A DNA stretch of 64,000 nt, taken from positions 158,268 to 222,267 of the forward strand of contig NZ_LMQH01000014.1 in NCBI RefSeq assembly GCF_001424105.1, given 5' to 3'. The notes below the pieces were generated by a model, which saw only the letters and a program-made list of their open reading frames with translations, had not been told where the DNA came from and ran no database searches. Made by a program: the position numbers and the translations under genes. Positions 51,109 to 59,003 of the stretch are shown one piece after another (the first letter of the stretch is position 1; the number at the start of each line of letters is the position of its first letter). The stretch is from Chryseobacterium sp. Leaf394 (GTDB lineage: Bacteria > Bacteroidota > Bacteroidia > Flavobacteriales > Weeksellaceae).

Positions 51109-51672
51109 TTACAGTAATTCAAGGATTTCTGCAACAGCATCTTTACCTCTGTTTTTTGCGTAATAAAGCTGCAGGTCATTATAAAAAGTTTCTCTCGGAT
51201 ATGCTTCAGGATCAGCTTTAAATTTAAGCAGGAGTTCATGTCCGAATTTCGGGCGCGGGCCCCAAGAATTTTTTACATTAAAGTCTTCATTTAAAATTAA
51301 AACTTTCGGAATAGATTCTGTGCCGTTGGTCAGAAATTGATTGATCAGGCTTTTATCACTGTCTCTCAGGAAGATTTTTACCTCATTTTTTCCGTCAAAA
51401 AACTTGACCAAAGCCGGAACTGTTGCGCTCGCATCGCCACACCACGCTTCAGAGATAATCAAAATTTTTCCTTTAAAATTTTTGTCTTCTAAGGTGTGAA
51501 GCTGATCTCCATCCGGCGTATATTTTTTCCAGGTTCTGTCGATGCGCTGCAATCCGAGTTCGTAGTACTGTTTGTATTCTTTTTCCTGTTGGTTTGCAGG
51601 ATTGTCAAGTCTTTGCTTTGCGATTTGCACATATTCTTCGAAAGAAATGGCGTTGTCCCAGTAATTTTTCAT
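51109..51672 (-). CDS. Thioredoxin-fold protein with single active-site cysteine
   Basis: A 187-residue cytosolic thioredoxin-like protein. ILIISEAWCGDASATVPALVKFF holds C-G-D-A where thioredoxins have C-x-x-C, so the resolving cysteine is absent; TESIPKVLIL gives the cis-proline. The N-terminus (residues 1-60) is helical and polar. The WCGDA motif is known for a thioredoxin-9-type subfamily whose role is unclear. It is upstream of the TlpA-like gene on the same strand and likely co-transcribed. Confidence 0.85.
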   Translation of the reverse strand: MKNYWDNAISFEEYVQIAKQRLDNPANQQEKEYKQYYELGLQRIDRTWKKYTPDGDQLHTLEDKNFKGKILIISEAWCGDASATVPALVKFFDGKNEVKIFLRDSDKSLINQFLTNGTESIPKVLILNEDFNVKNSWGPRPKFGHELLLKFKADPEAYPRETFYNDLQLYYAKNRGKDAVAEILELL

Positions 51673-51683
51673 TACTATTTATA

Positions 51684-52754
51684 TTAAAAATTGTTGATGT
51701 TTCTTGTTTTGTTAATCAGATAAAGGTCGGCAAGCACGAAAGCTGCAAGAGCTTCCACCACGGGAACTGCTCTAGGCAGAACGCATGCGTCATGTCTTCC
51801 GCGCCCTTTAACTATTGTTTTTTCGCCGTTTTTGTTGACACTTTCCTGAGGCTGCAGGATTGTAGCAACGGGTTTAAAGGCGACTCTGAAATAAATATCC
51901 ATTCCATTTGAAATCCCGCCCTGAATTCCACCTGAAAGATTTGATTTCGTTGAAAAATCTTCGTTAAAAAGATCGTTATGTTCTTTACCGGTCATTTTTG
52001 CACCACAAAAACCGCTTCCGTATTCAAAACCCTTGCAGGCATTGATGTTGAGCATGGCTTTTGCCAGTTCGGCCTGAAGTTTTGAAAACACGGGCTCGCC
52101 AATTCCTGCCGGAACATTTTTGATAACGCAGGTAATTGTTCCGCCAATGGTGTTGCCTTCTTTCTTGATTTCTTTAATTTTTGAAATCATTTTTTCGGCA
52201 GTTTCGGGATCCGGACAGCGGACTTCATTGCTTTCAGTTTTTGAAAAGTCCAAAGCCTGATACGGTTTTTCACAGAAAATTTCTCCTACTGAAGAAACGT
52301 AGGCATTAATTTCAAACTCAGGCAGCAGCTGTTTTGCCAAAGCTCCGGCAACCACCCAATTGATAGTCTCCCTCGCGGAAGATTTTCCTCCGCCTCTGTA
52401 ATCTCTGATTCCAAATTTTTGATCGTACGTAAAATCAGCATGACTCGGACGATAGGCTGTTGCCAAATGATCGTAATCTTTTGATTTTTGATTTTCGTTT
52501 TCAATGGTAAAGCCGATGGGTGTTCCTGTCGTTTTTCCTTCAAAAATTCCTGATAAAAATTTTACGGTATCGCTTTCTTTTCTTTGAGTTACAATTGCAG
52601 ACTGACCTGGCTTTCTGCGATCCAGTTCGGCCTGAATTTTTTCTAAACTGATCTCTACACCTGCCGGAAAATTATTAATAATTCCGCCGTAGGCTGCACC
52701 GTGACTTTCTCCAAAGGAAGTAAGGTTGAGAAGATTTCCTAAGCTGTTAAACAT
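51684..52754 (-). CDS. aroC: Chorismate synthase
   Basis: Final step of the shikimate pathway, FMN-dependent conversion of EPSP to chorismate. The 356 residues are typical. SFGESHGAAYGGIINNFPAG is the conserved N-terminal loop. RPSHADFTYDQKFGIRDYRGGGKSSARET carries the catalytic His and Arg, and GRHDACVLPRAVPVVEA the C-terminal signature. A -7 element lies 5 bases upstream of the ATG; the thioredoxin-like gene follows 11 bases downstream. Confidence 0.98.
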   Translation of the reverse strand: MFNSLGNLLNLTSFGESHGAAYGGIINNFPAGVEISLEKIQAELDRRKPGQSAIVTQRKESDTVKFLSGIFEGKTTGTPIGFTIENENQKSKDYDHLATAYRPSHADFTYDQKFGIRDYRGGGKSSARETINWVVAGALAKQLLPEFEINAYVSSVGEIFCEKPYQALDFSKTESNEVRCPDPETAEKMISKIKEIKKEGNTIGGTITCVIKNVPAGIGEPVFSKLQAELAKAMLNINACKGFEYGSGFCGAKMTGKEHNDLFNEDFSTKSNLSGGIQGGISNGMDIYFRVAFKPVATILQPQESVNKNGEKTIVKGRGRHDACVLPRAVPVVEALAAFVLADLYLINKTRNINNF

Positions 52755-52758
52755 AATA

Positions 52759-52766
52759 CAAAATTA
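52759..52766 (-). promoter_or_regulatory. Promoter -7 element for aroC
   Basis: Minus strand TAATTTTG, 4 bases upstream of the ATG, suggesting a leaderless message. Confidence 0.6.
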
Positions 52767-52796
52767 CCGAAATTAATTCAGATGAGAAAAGGCGGA

Positions 52797-54440
52797 TCAA
52801 GGTTGCTGATAGTTGTTTTTAATGACTTTTATAGCGTTGTCCAATTCTGTTTTTTCTTTTTGATCCAGTTTTTTCCAGATAAATCCGCTTCTCGTATTGT
52901 CAGGATTTTTCCATTGAGGAAATATTCTAAGTCTTTGATAGTCAAACACAAATCCTTCTGAGATGGCCGGTACAGGCGTTTCGTAATTAAAAGGATATTT
53001 TTTTGAAACATGATAATTTAAATTTCCCACTTTAAAACTGTCATATTCATTGTGAAAGTATTCTGCCGGTTTGTATAGTTGCGATATTTTAAATTGTGCC
53101 ATTGTATTTCCCAATCTGAAACTGGGGATGAGGTACATTAAGATTTGAGGATAAGTCAAAAAGCTTAATGTGGCTAAACTTCCGGCGGAGAATATGATCA
53201 ATGCGAACCTTTTAATATTTACACTGTAAAAACATGCAATGAATATCACCGGAAACACTTCAAGGAAAAAACGGTACTGAGCGGAAAATGACAGAATTAA
53301 AGCCGATTTTAATAGTAATGAACCCAATAAAATAAAATGTTTTTTTTCTTTTTCAATGAAAGCAAAAACTCCGTACAAAATAAGGGAAATGATCAATCCG
53401 ACGTTAAAGACTGATTTAATTCCGGAAATAAAAAGCCAGTTGGTGATTTTTTCTTTAGGACTGAAGTTTTTTATCTGTTCTGAAGAATATTGAGCGTCAT
53501 AGGTTTTCAGAACAGCGTATTCCGAACTCTGTCTCATCATTTCATGATTAGGTTTCCATGGAAAATTTAAATCGAAAATGGTAAGCGGAAAAAAGGGATA
53601 GCCAAAAGTCCAGATGTTTTTGATGATGAAAAAACTGAAGATAAACGCGCCTGAAAGTAATATTTTCAAAGACATTTCTTTCCTTACAATCAAATTTAAA
53701 ATGACAAAAACCGGAAGCCAGATCATGGTAGGTTTTATGGTGAAAATAAAAATACTGAAAGCTAAAAACCCTGAATTAATCTTGGGTTTGGCAAAGATTT
53801 CATAAACCACAATAAGTGAAAAAATGTACGCAGGCAGATCTGGGCTTGGTGATTGGAGGAAAAATAAAAATACTGGAAAAAATGCCAGATGAATCCAGTT
53901 TTTATTTTCGAAAATGTAGATAAGATAAGTGACTGTAACCAATAAATTAATTCTCAAAAAAGGATCGGAAATATGTGAAAATCCCGCCTGGAAAATATGC
54001 CAAACCGACATTTGCCCCAGCGTAAGATCTAAATTTGATATTCCTTTAATCAAACCAAACTCAGAGAGCCACCTGATCGTAGGAATGTAATAACCGAAAT
54101 GATCTAAAATGAAAGGGTAGAAGCTGGCGCAGGCAACACACATGATTGCTGATCCATAAAAAGCCCAACCTGCATTTTTAAAAAAAGTAGATAGTTTCTG
54201 ATAAAATTTTTCTTTAAAAAAATATAACAGTCCGATACACAAAATGATTGCTTCAACATAAATATTGATGCCGAAAAAAAATGCACCTACAGTTAAAATC
54301 AAACTTAAAAACAGTATTCCCGATAAAATTCGCCCTGAAATACCTTCTGTTAAATTGAAGCGAAAAGATTTCTCGGCAATCAAACCCCATCCAATCAGCG
54401 TAGGTAGAAGAAGAATTAGGGATAAAATTAGTAAAAGCAT
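52797..54440 (-). CDS. Polytopic membrane protein, LIC_10190-like or GT-C-like
   Basis: A 547-residue inner-membrane protein with about twelve hydrophobic helices and a soluble C-terminal tail (~460-547). The segment FILDHFGYYIPTIRWLSEFGLIKGISNLDLTLGQMSVWHIFQAG near residue 110 recalls GT-C glycosyltransferases and LIC_10190-type membrane proteins, with acidic and histidine residues in the first periplasmic loop. I start at ATG 54440; an in-frame TTG at 54467 lies inside a hairpin. Substrate unknown. Confidence 0.72.
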   Translation of the reverse strand: MLLLILSLILLLPTLIGWGLIAEKSFRFNLTEGISGRILSGILFLSLILTVGAFFFGINIYVEAIILCIGLLYFFKEKFYQKLSTFFKNAGWAFYGSAIMCVACASFYPFILDHFGYYIPTIRWLSEFGLIKGISNLDLTLGQMSVWHIFQAGFSHISDPFLRINLLVTVTYLIYIFENKNWIHLAFFPVFLFFLQSPSPDLPAYIFSLIVVYEIFAKPKINSGFLAFSIFIFTIKPTMIWLPVFVILNLIVRKEMSLKILLSGAFIFSFFIIKNIWTFGYPFFPLTIFDLNFPWKPNHEMMRQSSEYAVLKTYDAQYSSEQIKNFSPKEKITNWLFISGIKSVFNVGLIISLILYGVFAFIEKEKKHFILLGSLLLKSALILSFSAQYRFFLEVFPVIFIACFYSVNIKRFALIIFSAGSLATLSFLTYPQILMYLIPSFRLGNTMAQFKISQLYKPAEYFHNEYDSFKVGNLNYHVSKKYPFNYETPVPAISEGFVFDYQRLRIFPQWKNPDNTRSGFIWKKLDQKEKTELDNAIKVIKNNYQQP

Positions 54441-54444
54441 AAAA

Positions 54445-54472
54445 AAAGATTGCTTAAAAATAAGCAATCTTT
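54445..54472 (-). terminator. Hairpin between glycine-zipper gene and membrane-protein gene
   Basis: A perfect 12-base stem (AAAGATTGCTTA / TAAGCAATCTTT) followed on the minus strand by a run of T that ends directly at the ATG of the membrane-protein gene. It terminates the glycine-zipper transcript and may restrict or shape translation of the next gene. Confidence 0.75.
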
Positions 54473-54509
54473 AGTTAAAAAAATATATAAAAGTGTTTGG
54501 TAAGTATTA

Positions 54510-55061
54510 TTATCTTGGCTGTACACGACCGTCTTTTCTGTCTCCGGATCTACCAATGGTATAACCTGTTGCACCACCGACTACACCGCCGATTACAGCA
54601 CCAAGACCTCTGTTTTTCTTACTGATGATGGCACCTGCTGCAGCTCCACCTACGGTACCAATAATTGTACCTTTTGCCGCTTTACTCATTCCTTTTTTCT
54701 GAGTTGTACCCTGTGAAGAAGTACCGGAACCATTGCTGGCTACTGCTCCTGAAGAAGATCCTGAGGATGGACTGTTTCTGTAAATTGTACGTGTTTCTCT
54801 GATTACCTGAGGTTTTGCAGCCGCCGCAGCAGCTACTGCTGCTTCCTGTTTTTCAATTTCTGCAAGACTGTCGGTTCTTTTTTGAGCCTCATAAGCCATT
54901 CTTTCTTTTTCAATAGCTAGCTTCTGCTTTTCTATATCCAACTGTCTGGCCTGGAACTCAAGTTTTTGCTGTTCAAGAGTTTGCTCGGCAATTTTATCAT
55001 CTTTTTTACAGGCTGTGAACAAGAAAACTGATAACAAACCTGAAATTATAATCTTTTTCAT
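54510..55061 (-). CDS. Lipoprotein with coiled coil and glycine zipper
   Basis: A 183-residue lipoprotein. The lipobox LFTACKKDDK gives a cysteine near residue 17; I therefore start at ATG 55061. Residues 25-75 form a charged coiled coil (KLEFQARQLDIEKQKLAIEKERMAYEAQKR). A Ser/Gly/Ala linker follows, then a YMGG-like glycine zipper (TIIGTVGGAAAGAIISKKNRGLGAVIGGVVGGATGY, ~125-165). The tail is basic. It is anchored in the envelope and may insert into membrane. Function unknown. Confidence 0.88.
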   Translation of the reverse strand: MKKIIISGLLSVFLFTACKKDDKIAEQTLEQQKLEFQARQLDIEKQKLAIEKERMAYEAQKRTDSLAEIEKQEAAVAAAAAAKPQVIRETRTIYRNSPSSGSSSGAVASNGSGTSSQGTTQKKGMSKAAKGTIIGTVGGAAAGAIISKKNRGLGAVIGGVVGGATGYTIGRSGDRKDGRVQPR

Positions 55062-55331
55062 AACGCAAATTTTATATTCAAAATCATTTGAATGTTTATA
55101 CCAGCATAATTTCAATTATGAAGCCAAACGAAAGTTAAAAAATGTTAAAGTAGAATGTGGTATCATAATTACGTGTCTGTCAGGGACATTTAGACAAAAA
55201 TTATTGATCTGAAATATTTTTAGAGTGTATTATCCTGAAAATATATTAGCTTTTATTTTTCATAGTTTTTGCCACACGATACCAATCAATTCCATCAATT
55301 ACAAAAAGTAACTAATGAATTTTATTAGTTT

Positions 55332-55339
55332 TAAATTTG
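55332..55339 (+). promoter_or_regulatory. Promoter -7 element for the LLM oxidoreductase gene
   Basis: TAAATTTG, 18 bases upstream of the ATG at 55358. Confidence 0.6.
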
Positions 55340-55357
55340 CTGTACAAATAAATTTTA

Positions 55358-56359
55358 ATGAAACATTTTGATATATCAGTGCTTGATTTAGCTCCGGTAA
55401 AACAGGGGAAAACTATTCACGATACTTTTCAGGACAGTCTTTCCTTGGCCAACTTTGCTGAAAATTTAGATTATAAAAGATTCTGGCTTGCCGAACATCA
55501 CAATATGGAAAGCATCGCGAGTTCTGCAACTTCAGTTCTTATCGGTTTTATCGCCAACCGAACTGAAAAAATAAGAGTTGGATCAGGAGGAATTATGCTT
55601 CCCAATCACAGTTCGCTCGTCATTGCCGAACAGTTCGGAACACTGGAATCACTTTTTCCGGGAAGAATTGATCTCGGTGTGGGAAGAGCTCCGGGAACCG
55701 ATGGACTAACGGCTCAGGCTTTAGGAAGAAATCCTGCGATCATCAATGAACAGTTTCCGCGACAGATTTTAGAATTACAAAAATATTTTTCAACGGAAAA
55801 TTCAAATGCTTTGGTGCGTGCGATTCCCGGAGAAGGTTTGGATATTCCGATGTATATTCTCGGTTCAAGTACAGACAGCGCCTGGCTAGCTGCAGAACTC
55901 GGACTTCCGTATGCTTTTGCAGGACATTTTGCTCCCGAACAGATGGATATGGCTTTTAAAATTTACAGAGAACATTTCGAGCCTTCGAAATATTTGGATA
56001 AACCTTTTGTTTTGGCTTGTGTAAACGGTGTTGCCGCTGAAACTTCTGAGGAAGCATATTTCCTTTCCACGACTTTATTTCAGGCGTTTATTAATATCAT
56101 CCGGAACGACAGAAAGCCTTTTCCAGCACCGGTTGAAGATATGGATGCCATCTGGTCAGCCATGGAAAAATCGATGGTTTTGCAGAAATTGAAATTCAGT
56201 TTTATTGGAAACCAGGATGAAATTGCTGAGCAGATCAAAAACTTTCAGGAAAAATATCAGGTGGATGAGCTGATGATTAATTCTCATATTTATGATCATC
56301 AAAAAAGATTGAAATCTTATGAAATTATTAGAAAGGCTACAGACTCTTTGTTGGGTTAA
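55358..56359 (+). CDS. LLM-class flavin-dependent oxidoreductase (luciferase-like)
   Basis: A 333-residue FMN- or F420-type monooxygenase fold. ISVLDLAPVKQGKTIHDTFQDSLSLANFAENLDYKRFWLAEHHNM is the conserved N-terminus; GSGGIMLPNHSSLVIAEQFGTLESLFPGRIDLGVGRAPGTD near residue 75-115 is highly typical of the MsnO8-like subgroup. YILGSSTDSAWLAAELGLPYAFAGHF completes the barrel. Substrate unknown. It has its own promoter. Confidence 0.94.
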   Translation: MKHFDISVLDLAPVKQGKTIHDTFQDSLSLANFAENLDYKRFWLAEHHNMESIASSATSVLIGFIANRTEKIRVGSGGIMLPNHSSLVIAEQFGTLESLFPGRIDLGVGRAPGTDGLTAQALGRNPAIINEQFPRQILELQKYFSTENSNALVRAIPGEGLDIPMYILGSSTDSAWLAAELGLPYAFAGHFAPEQMDMAFKIYREHFEPSKYLDKPFVLACVNGVAAETSEEAYFLSTTLFQAFINIIRNDRKPFPAPVEDMDAIWSAMEKSMVLQKLKFSFIGNQDEIAEQIKNFQEKYQVDELMINSHIYDHQKRLKSYEIIRKATDSLLG

Positions 56360-56620
56360 CACATAAGTCACAGAGATTTTCTCAGGTTTGAAAATATTTT
56401 AGAGCACATTAGAGAAAAAATCAAAGATTTTTTTGGCAGGAGTAATTAAATTCGGTTTGTGAGATTACAGAATTAAAATAATTTTTCCTTAATATTGAAG
56501 GCTAGCCTGTTACAATTGTCATTAATGAAAATCTTCGATTTTCAAATCTTATGTGTTCTAAAATGTTTTCAATATTTACAACTAAACTAATGTGACTAAT
56601 GTGTCAAAGTCTTATTGTAA
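56355..56620. repeat. Long imperfect inverted repeat between LLM gene and ribB
   Basis: The segment 56388-56414 pairs with the segment at 56547-56572 (23 of 27 positions). Outside it, ACACATAAGTCACA near 56360 faces TGTGACTAATGTGT near 56591-56604. The intervening bases contain a shorter A/T-rich hairpin (ATCAAAGATT, AATCTTCGATT). The words are of the 'acacataagtcac' type I recall from repeated Chryseobacterium intergenic DNA. No gene in this interval. Confidence 0.6.
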
Positions 56621-56673
56621 ATTAAAGAAATTATAAACCACAGTTAATAATTGTTGATGCTTATTTTATTGAG

Positions 56674-56681
56674 TATCTTTG
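56674..56681 (+). promoter_or_regulatory. Promoter for ribB
   Basis: TATCTTTG with a TTG at 56651-56653 (20-base spacing) fits the Bacteroidetes -33/-7 pattern. The ATG is 18 bases downstream; no FMN riboswitch words are seen. Confidence 0.65.
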
Positions 56682-56699
56682 CGAAAATTCAAAGTAAAA

Positions 56700-57821
56700 A
56701 TGTCAGATATTAAATTAAATACTATTCCAGAGGCGATTGAAGACCTTAAAAATGGTAAAATAATCATAGTGGTAGACGATGAAGACAGAGAGAATGAAGG
56801 TGATTTTCTTTGTGCTGCCGAGCTTACAACACCTGCGTTGATCAATTTTATGGCAGTTCACGGAAGAGGTTTAATCTGTATGCCGCTTCCTGAAAAAAGA
56901 TGTGATGAGCTTGGTCTTGACGTGATGGTTAGCCGAAGCAGCGATCCTAAAGAAACAGCTTTTACCGTTTCTGTAGACCTTTTAGGTGATGGAACTTCTA
57001 CAGGAATTTCTGCAGGAGACAGAGCCAAAACGATTTTAGCTCTGATGGATGAAAAATCCAAACCTACAGATTTCATGCGTCCGGGCCACATTTTTCCGTT
57101 ACGTGCAAGAAAAGGTGGTGTCCTGAAAAGAGCCGGTCACACTGAAGCTGCAATCGACTTAACTTGTCTGGCAGGTCTGAAAGAAGGTGGCGTAATCTGT
57201 GAAATCATGAACGAAGACGGTTCTATGTCGCGTTTGCCGGATCTTCAGGTTTTTGCTCAGAAACATGATATGAAAATCGTTTCCATCGAAGATCTGATTC
57301 ATTATCAGCTTAAAAAAGGAAATTTAATTGAGAGAATTGAGGAAAGAGAAGTAAAAACTGCCTACGGTGATTTTCATTTCTGCGCTTTCAGAGAAACATC
57401 CAATGATCAGATTCACTTTGCTTTAACAAAAGGAACTTGGACAGTTGATGAGCCTGTTTTGGTGAGAGTTCAGTCTTCAGATTCTTACTTTGATGTTCTG
57501 ACCAGACTGAATAACGGTGAAAAACCACAGTTGGAAAAAGTTACTAGAATGATTAACGAAGCTGGAAAAGGAGCGATTATTTTTATTAACAATGTATCTA
57601 ATTCTGAGAATACTTTAAGAAAATTACAGCAGTTTTTAAATTATCAGGACGGACAGCAAAAACATCCGACGGCTGCATTCAATTACAGAGATTACGGAAT
57701 CGGAACTCAGATCTTAAAGAATTTAGGAATCAATAAATTTAGAGTAATTACTCAAAATCCTGATGTAAAACCTCAGGTTGGTGGTTACGATGTTGAGGTG
57801 ACGGAGATGGTTCAGCTTTAA
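56700..57821 (+). CDS. ribB: 3,4-dihydroxy-2-butanone-4-phosphate synthase with degenerate GTP cyclohydrolase II domain
   Basis: A 373-residue riboflavin-pathway protein. The N-terminal DHBP synthase (residues ~1-205) is intact: VVDDEDRENEGDF, RGLICMPL, TGISAGDRAKT and HIFPLRARKGGVLKRAGHTEA. The C-terminal part (~210-373) keeps the GTP cyclohydrolase II fold clue FNYRDYGIGTQILKNLGI but lacks its zinc ligands; the expected C-x-G-D-V...C-D-C loop is replaced by SSDSYFDVLTRLNNG, and GRGIGL is absent. The second domain is probably non-catalytic or regulatory. I use ATG 56700; the reading from TTG 56679 would start within the promoter. Confidence 0.93.
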   Translation: MSDIKLNTIPEAIEDLKNGKIIIVVDDEDRENEGDFLCAAELTTPALINFMAVHGRGLICMPLPEKRCDELGLDVMVSRSSDPKETAFTVSVDLLGDGTSTGISAGDRAKTILALMDEKSKPTDFMRPGHIFPLRARKGGVLKRAGHTEAAIDLTCLAGLKEGGVICEIMNEDGSMSRLPDLQVFAQKHDMKIVSIEDLIHYQLKKGNLIERIEEREVKTAYGDFHFCAFRETSNDQIHFALTKGTWTVDEPVLVRVQSSDSYFDVLTRLNNGEKPQLEKVTRMINEAGKGAIIFINNVSNSENTLRKLQQFLNYQDGQQKHPTAAFNYRDYGIGTQILKNLGINKFRVITQNPDVKPQVGGYDVEVTEMVQL

Positions 57822-57913
57822 AAATGAAGTGTCAATGGTCAATTTTGCTTCGCAAGTGAATTTTTCTAAATGATTAAATTGACAGCGTAGCTAATTCACA
57901 TTTGACAATTGAC

Positions 57914-57966
57914 TTCGAAGAAATAAAAATGGCTTGATCAACTCAAGCCATTTTTATTTCTTCGAA
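57914..57966. terminator. 24-base perfect inverted repeat, shared terminator of ribB and fmt
   Basis: Arms 57914-57937 and 57943-57966 are perfectly complementary over 24 bases around a 5-base loop. The core GGCTTGA/TCAAGCC stem is bounded by A and T tracts. The right arm is the coding end of fmt, including its stop. It serves both convergent genes. Confidence 0.85.
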
Positions 57967-58890
57967 ATTTCTGAATCCGTTCAGAAAATCTTTGACATTC
58001 ATTCTTTTCTTTCCTTCCAGCTGAAGTTCCAGAGGATAATAAATTCCATCCTGAGTATAGATTTTAAATTGATTTTTAGAAATTTCTAAGCTTTCGACAG
58101 GTTTTCCGTGATCTGAAACCTCAAATTTTCCATTATAAATTTTTAGTCCTTTTTCTTCTTCACCGATTTTTATTGTGGTAAAAGCTGCAGGATATGGTGA
58201 CATCCCCAATACAAACTGATGAACTTCTTTCGAAGTTTTTGTCCAGTTGATTTTCGTGTCCTCTTTGAAAATTTTGTAAGCATTTTTCGGATGTTTAACT
58301 TCGGGTTGAGACTTTTCAATAATTGAGTTTTCTGCCAATCCGTTCAAAGTTTTTACAACTAATTTTGAGCCCATTTCCATCAATCTGTCGTGAAGATGAC
58401 CGGCATTTTCGTTTTCTAAGACCGGAATTTCTTTCTGTAAAAGAATATTTCCTTCGTCAATTTTTTCGTTGATAAAAAATGTTGTGGCACCCGTTTTTTC
58501 TTCTCCGTTAATGACTGCGTAATTGATTGGAGCAGCTCCTCTGTAATCGGGAAGTAGGGAAGCGTGAAGGTTGAAAGTTCCCATCTTAGGCATTTCAAAC
58601 AATACTTTAGGCATCATTCTGAAAGCAACGACTACGAAAACATCAGCATTTAATTTTTTTAATTCCTCTAAAAATTCTGGATTTCTTAATTTTTCAGGTT
58701 GAAAAACGGGAATATTATTTTCTGCAGCGAAAATTTTTACGGGAGACTGATTGATTTTCTGTCCGCGTCCGCTGGCTTTATCCGCAACCGTTACAACACC
58801 TACAACTTCGTGATGAGACTGATGAATAGCTTCCAGCGAAGTCTTTGCAAACTCTGGTGTGCCTAAAAAAACGACTTTCAATGATTTCAT
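57943..58890 (-). CDS. fmt: Methionyl-tRNA formyltransferase
   Basis: Formylates initiator Met-tRNA with 10-formyl-THF. The 315 residues are typical. VVFLGTPEFAKTSLEAI at the N-terminus, GTFNLHASLLPDYRGAAPINYAVINGE with catalytic Asn and His, and TTFFINEKIDEGNIL are present. The C-terminal OB-fold domain follows from ~205. The terminal codons form one arm of the 24-base inverted repeat. A -7 element is 5 bases upstream of the ATG. Confidence 0.97.
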   Translation of the reverse strand: MKSLKVVFLGTPEFAKTSLEAIHQSHHEVVGVVTVADKASGRGQKINQSPVKIFAAENNIPVFQPEKLRNPEFLEELKKLNADVFVVVAFRMMPKVLFEMPKMGTFNLHASLLPDYRGAAPINYAVINGEEKTGATTFFINEKIDEGNILLQKEIPVLENENAGHLHDRLMEMGSKLVVKTLNGLAENSIIEKSQPEVKHPKNAYKIFKEDTKINWTKTSKEVHQFVLGMSPYPAAFTTIKIGEEEKGLKIYNGKFEVSDHGKPVESLEISKNQFKIYTQDGIYYPLELQLEGKKRMNVKDFLNGFRNFEEIKMA

Positions 58891-58894
58891 GGTG

Positions 58895-58902
58895 CAAAGA
58901 TA
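58895..58902 (-). promoter_or_regulatory. Promoter -7 element for fmt
   Basis: Minus strand TATCTTTG, ending 4 bases upstream of the ATG; leaderless-type arrangement. Confidence 0.6.
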
Positions 58903-59003
58903 AACTCTAGAATGATTATTCAGAAATTCAAGTCAGTGATTTTTGTTTTGAGTTGAGGCCTTGCTTAAAAATTACCAATTACACACTACTTATTACTCAT
59001 CAT

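Noticed and set aside
56360..56699. FMN riboswitch upstream of ribB
   Set aside because: The conserved FMN aptamer words (for example AGGGT...GATTCGGTG or CAGTGAAA) are absent; the region is an inverted repeat plus a promoter.
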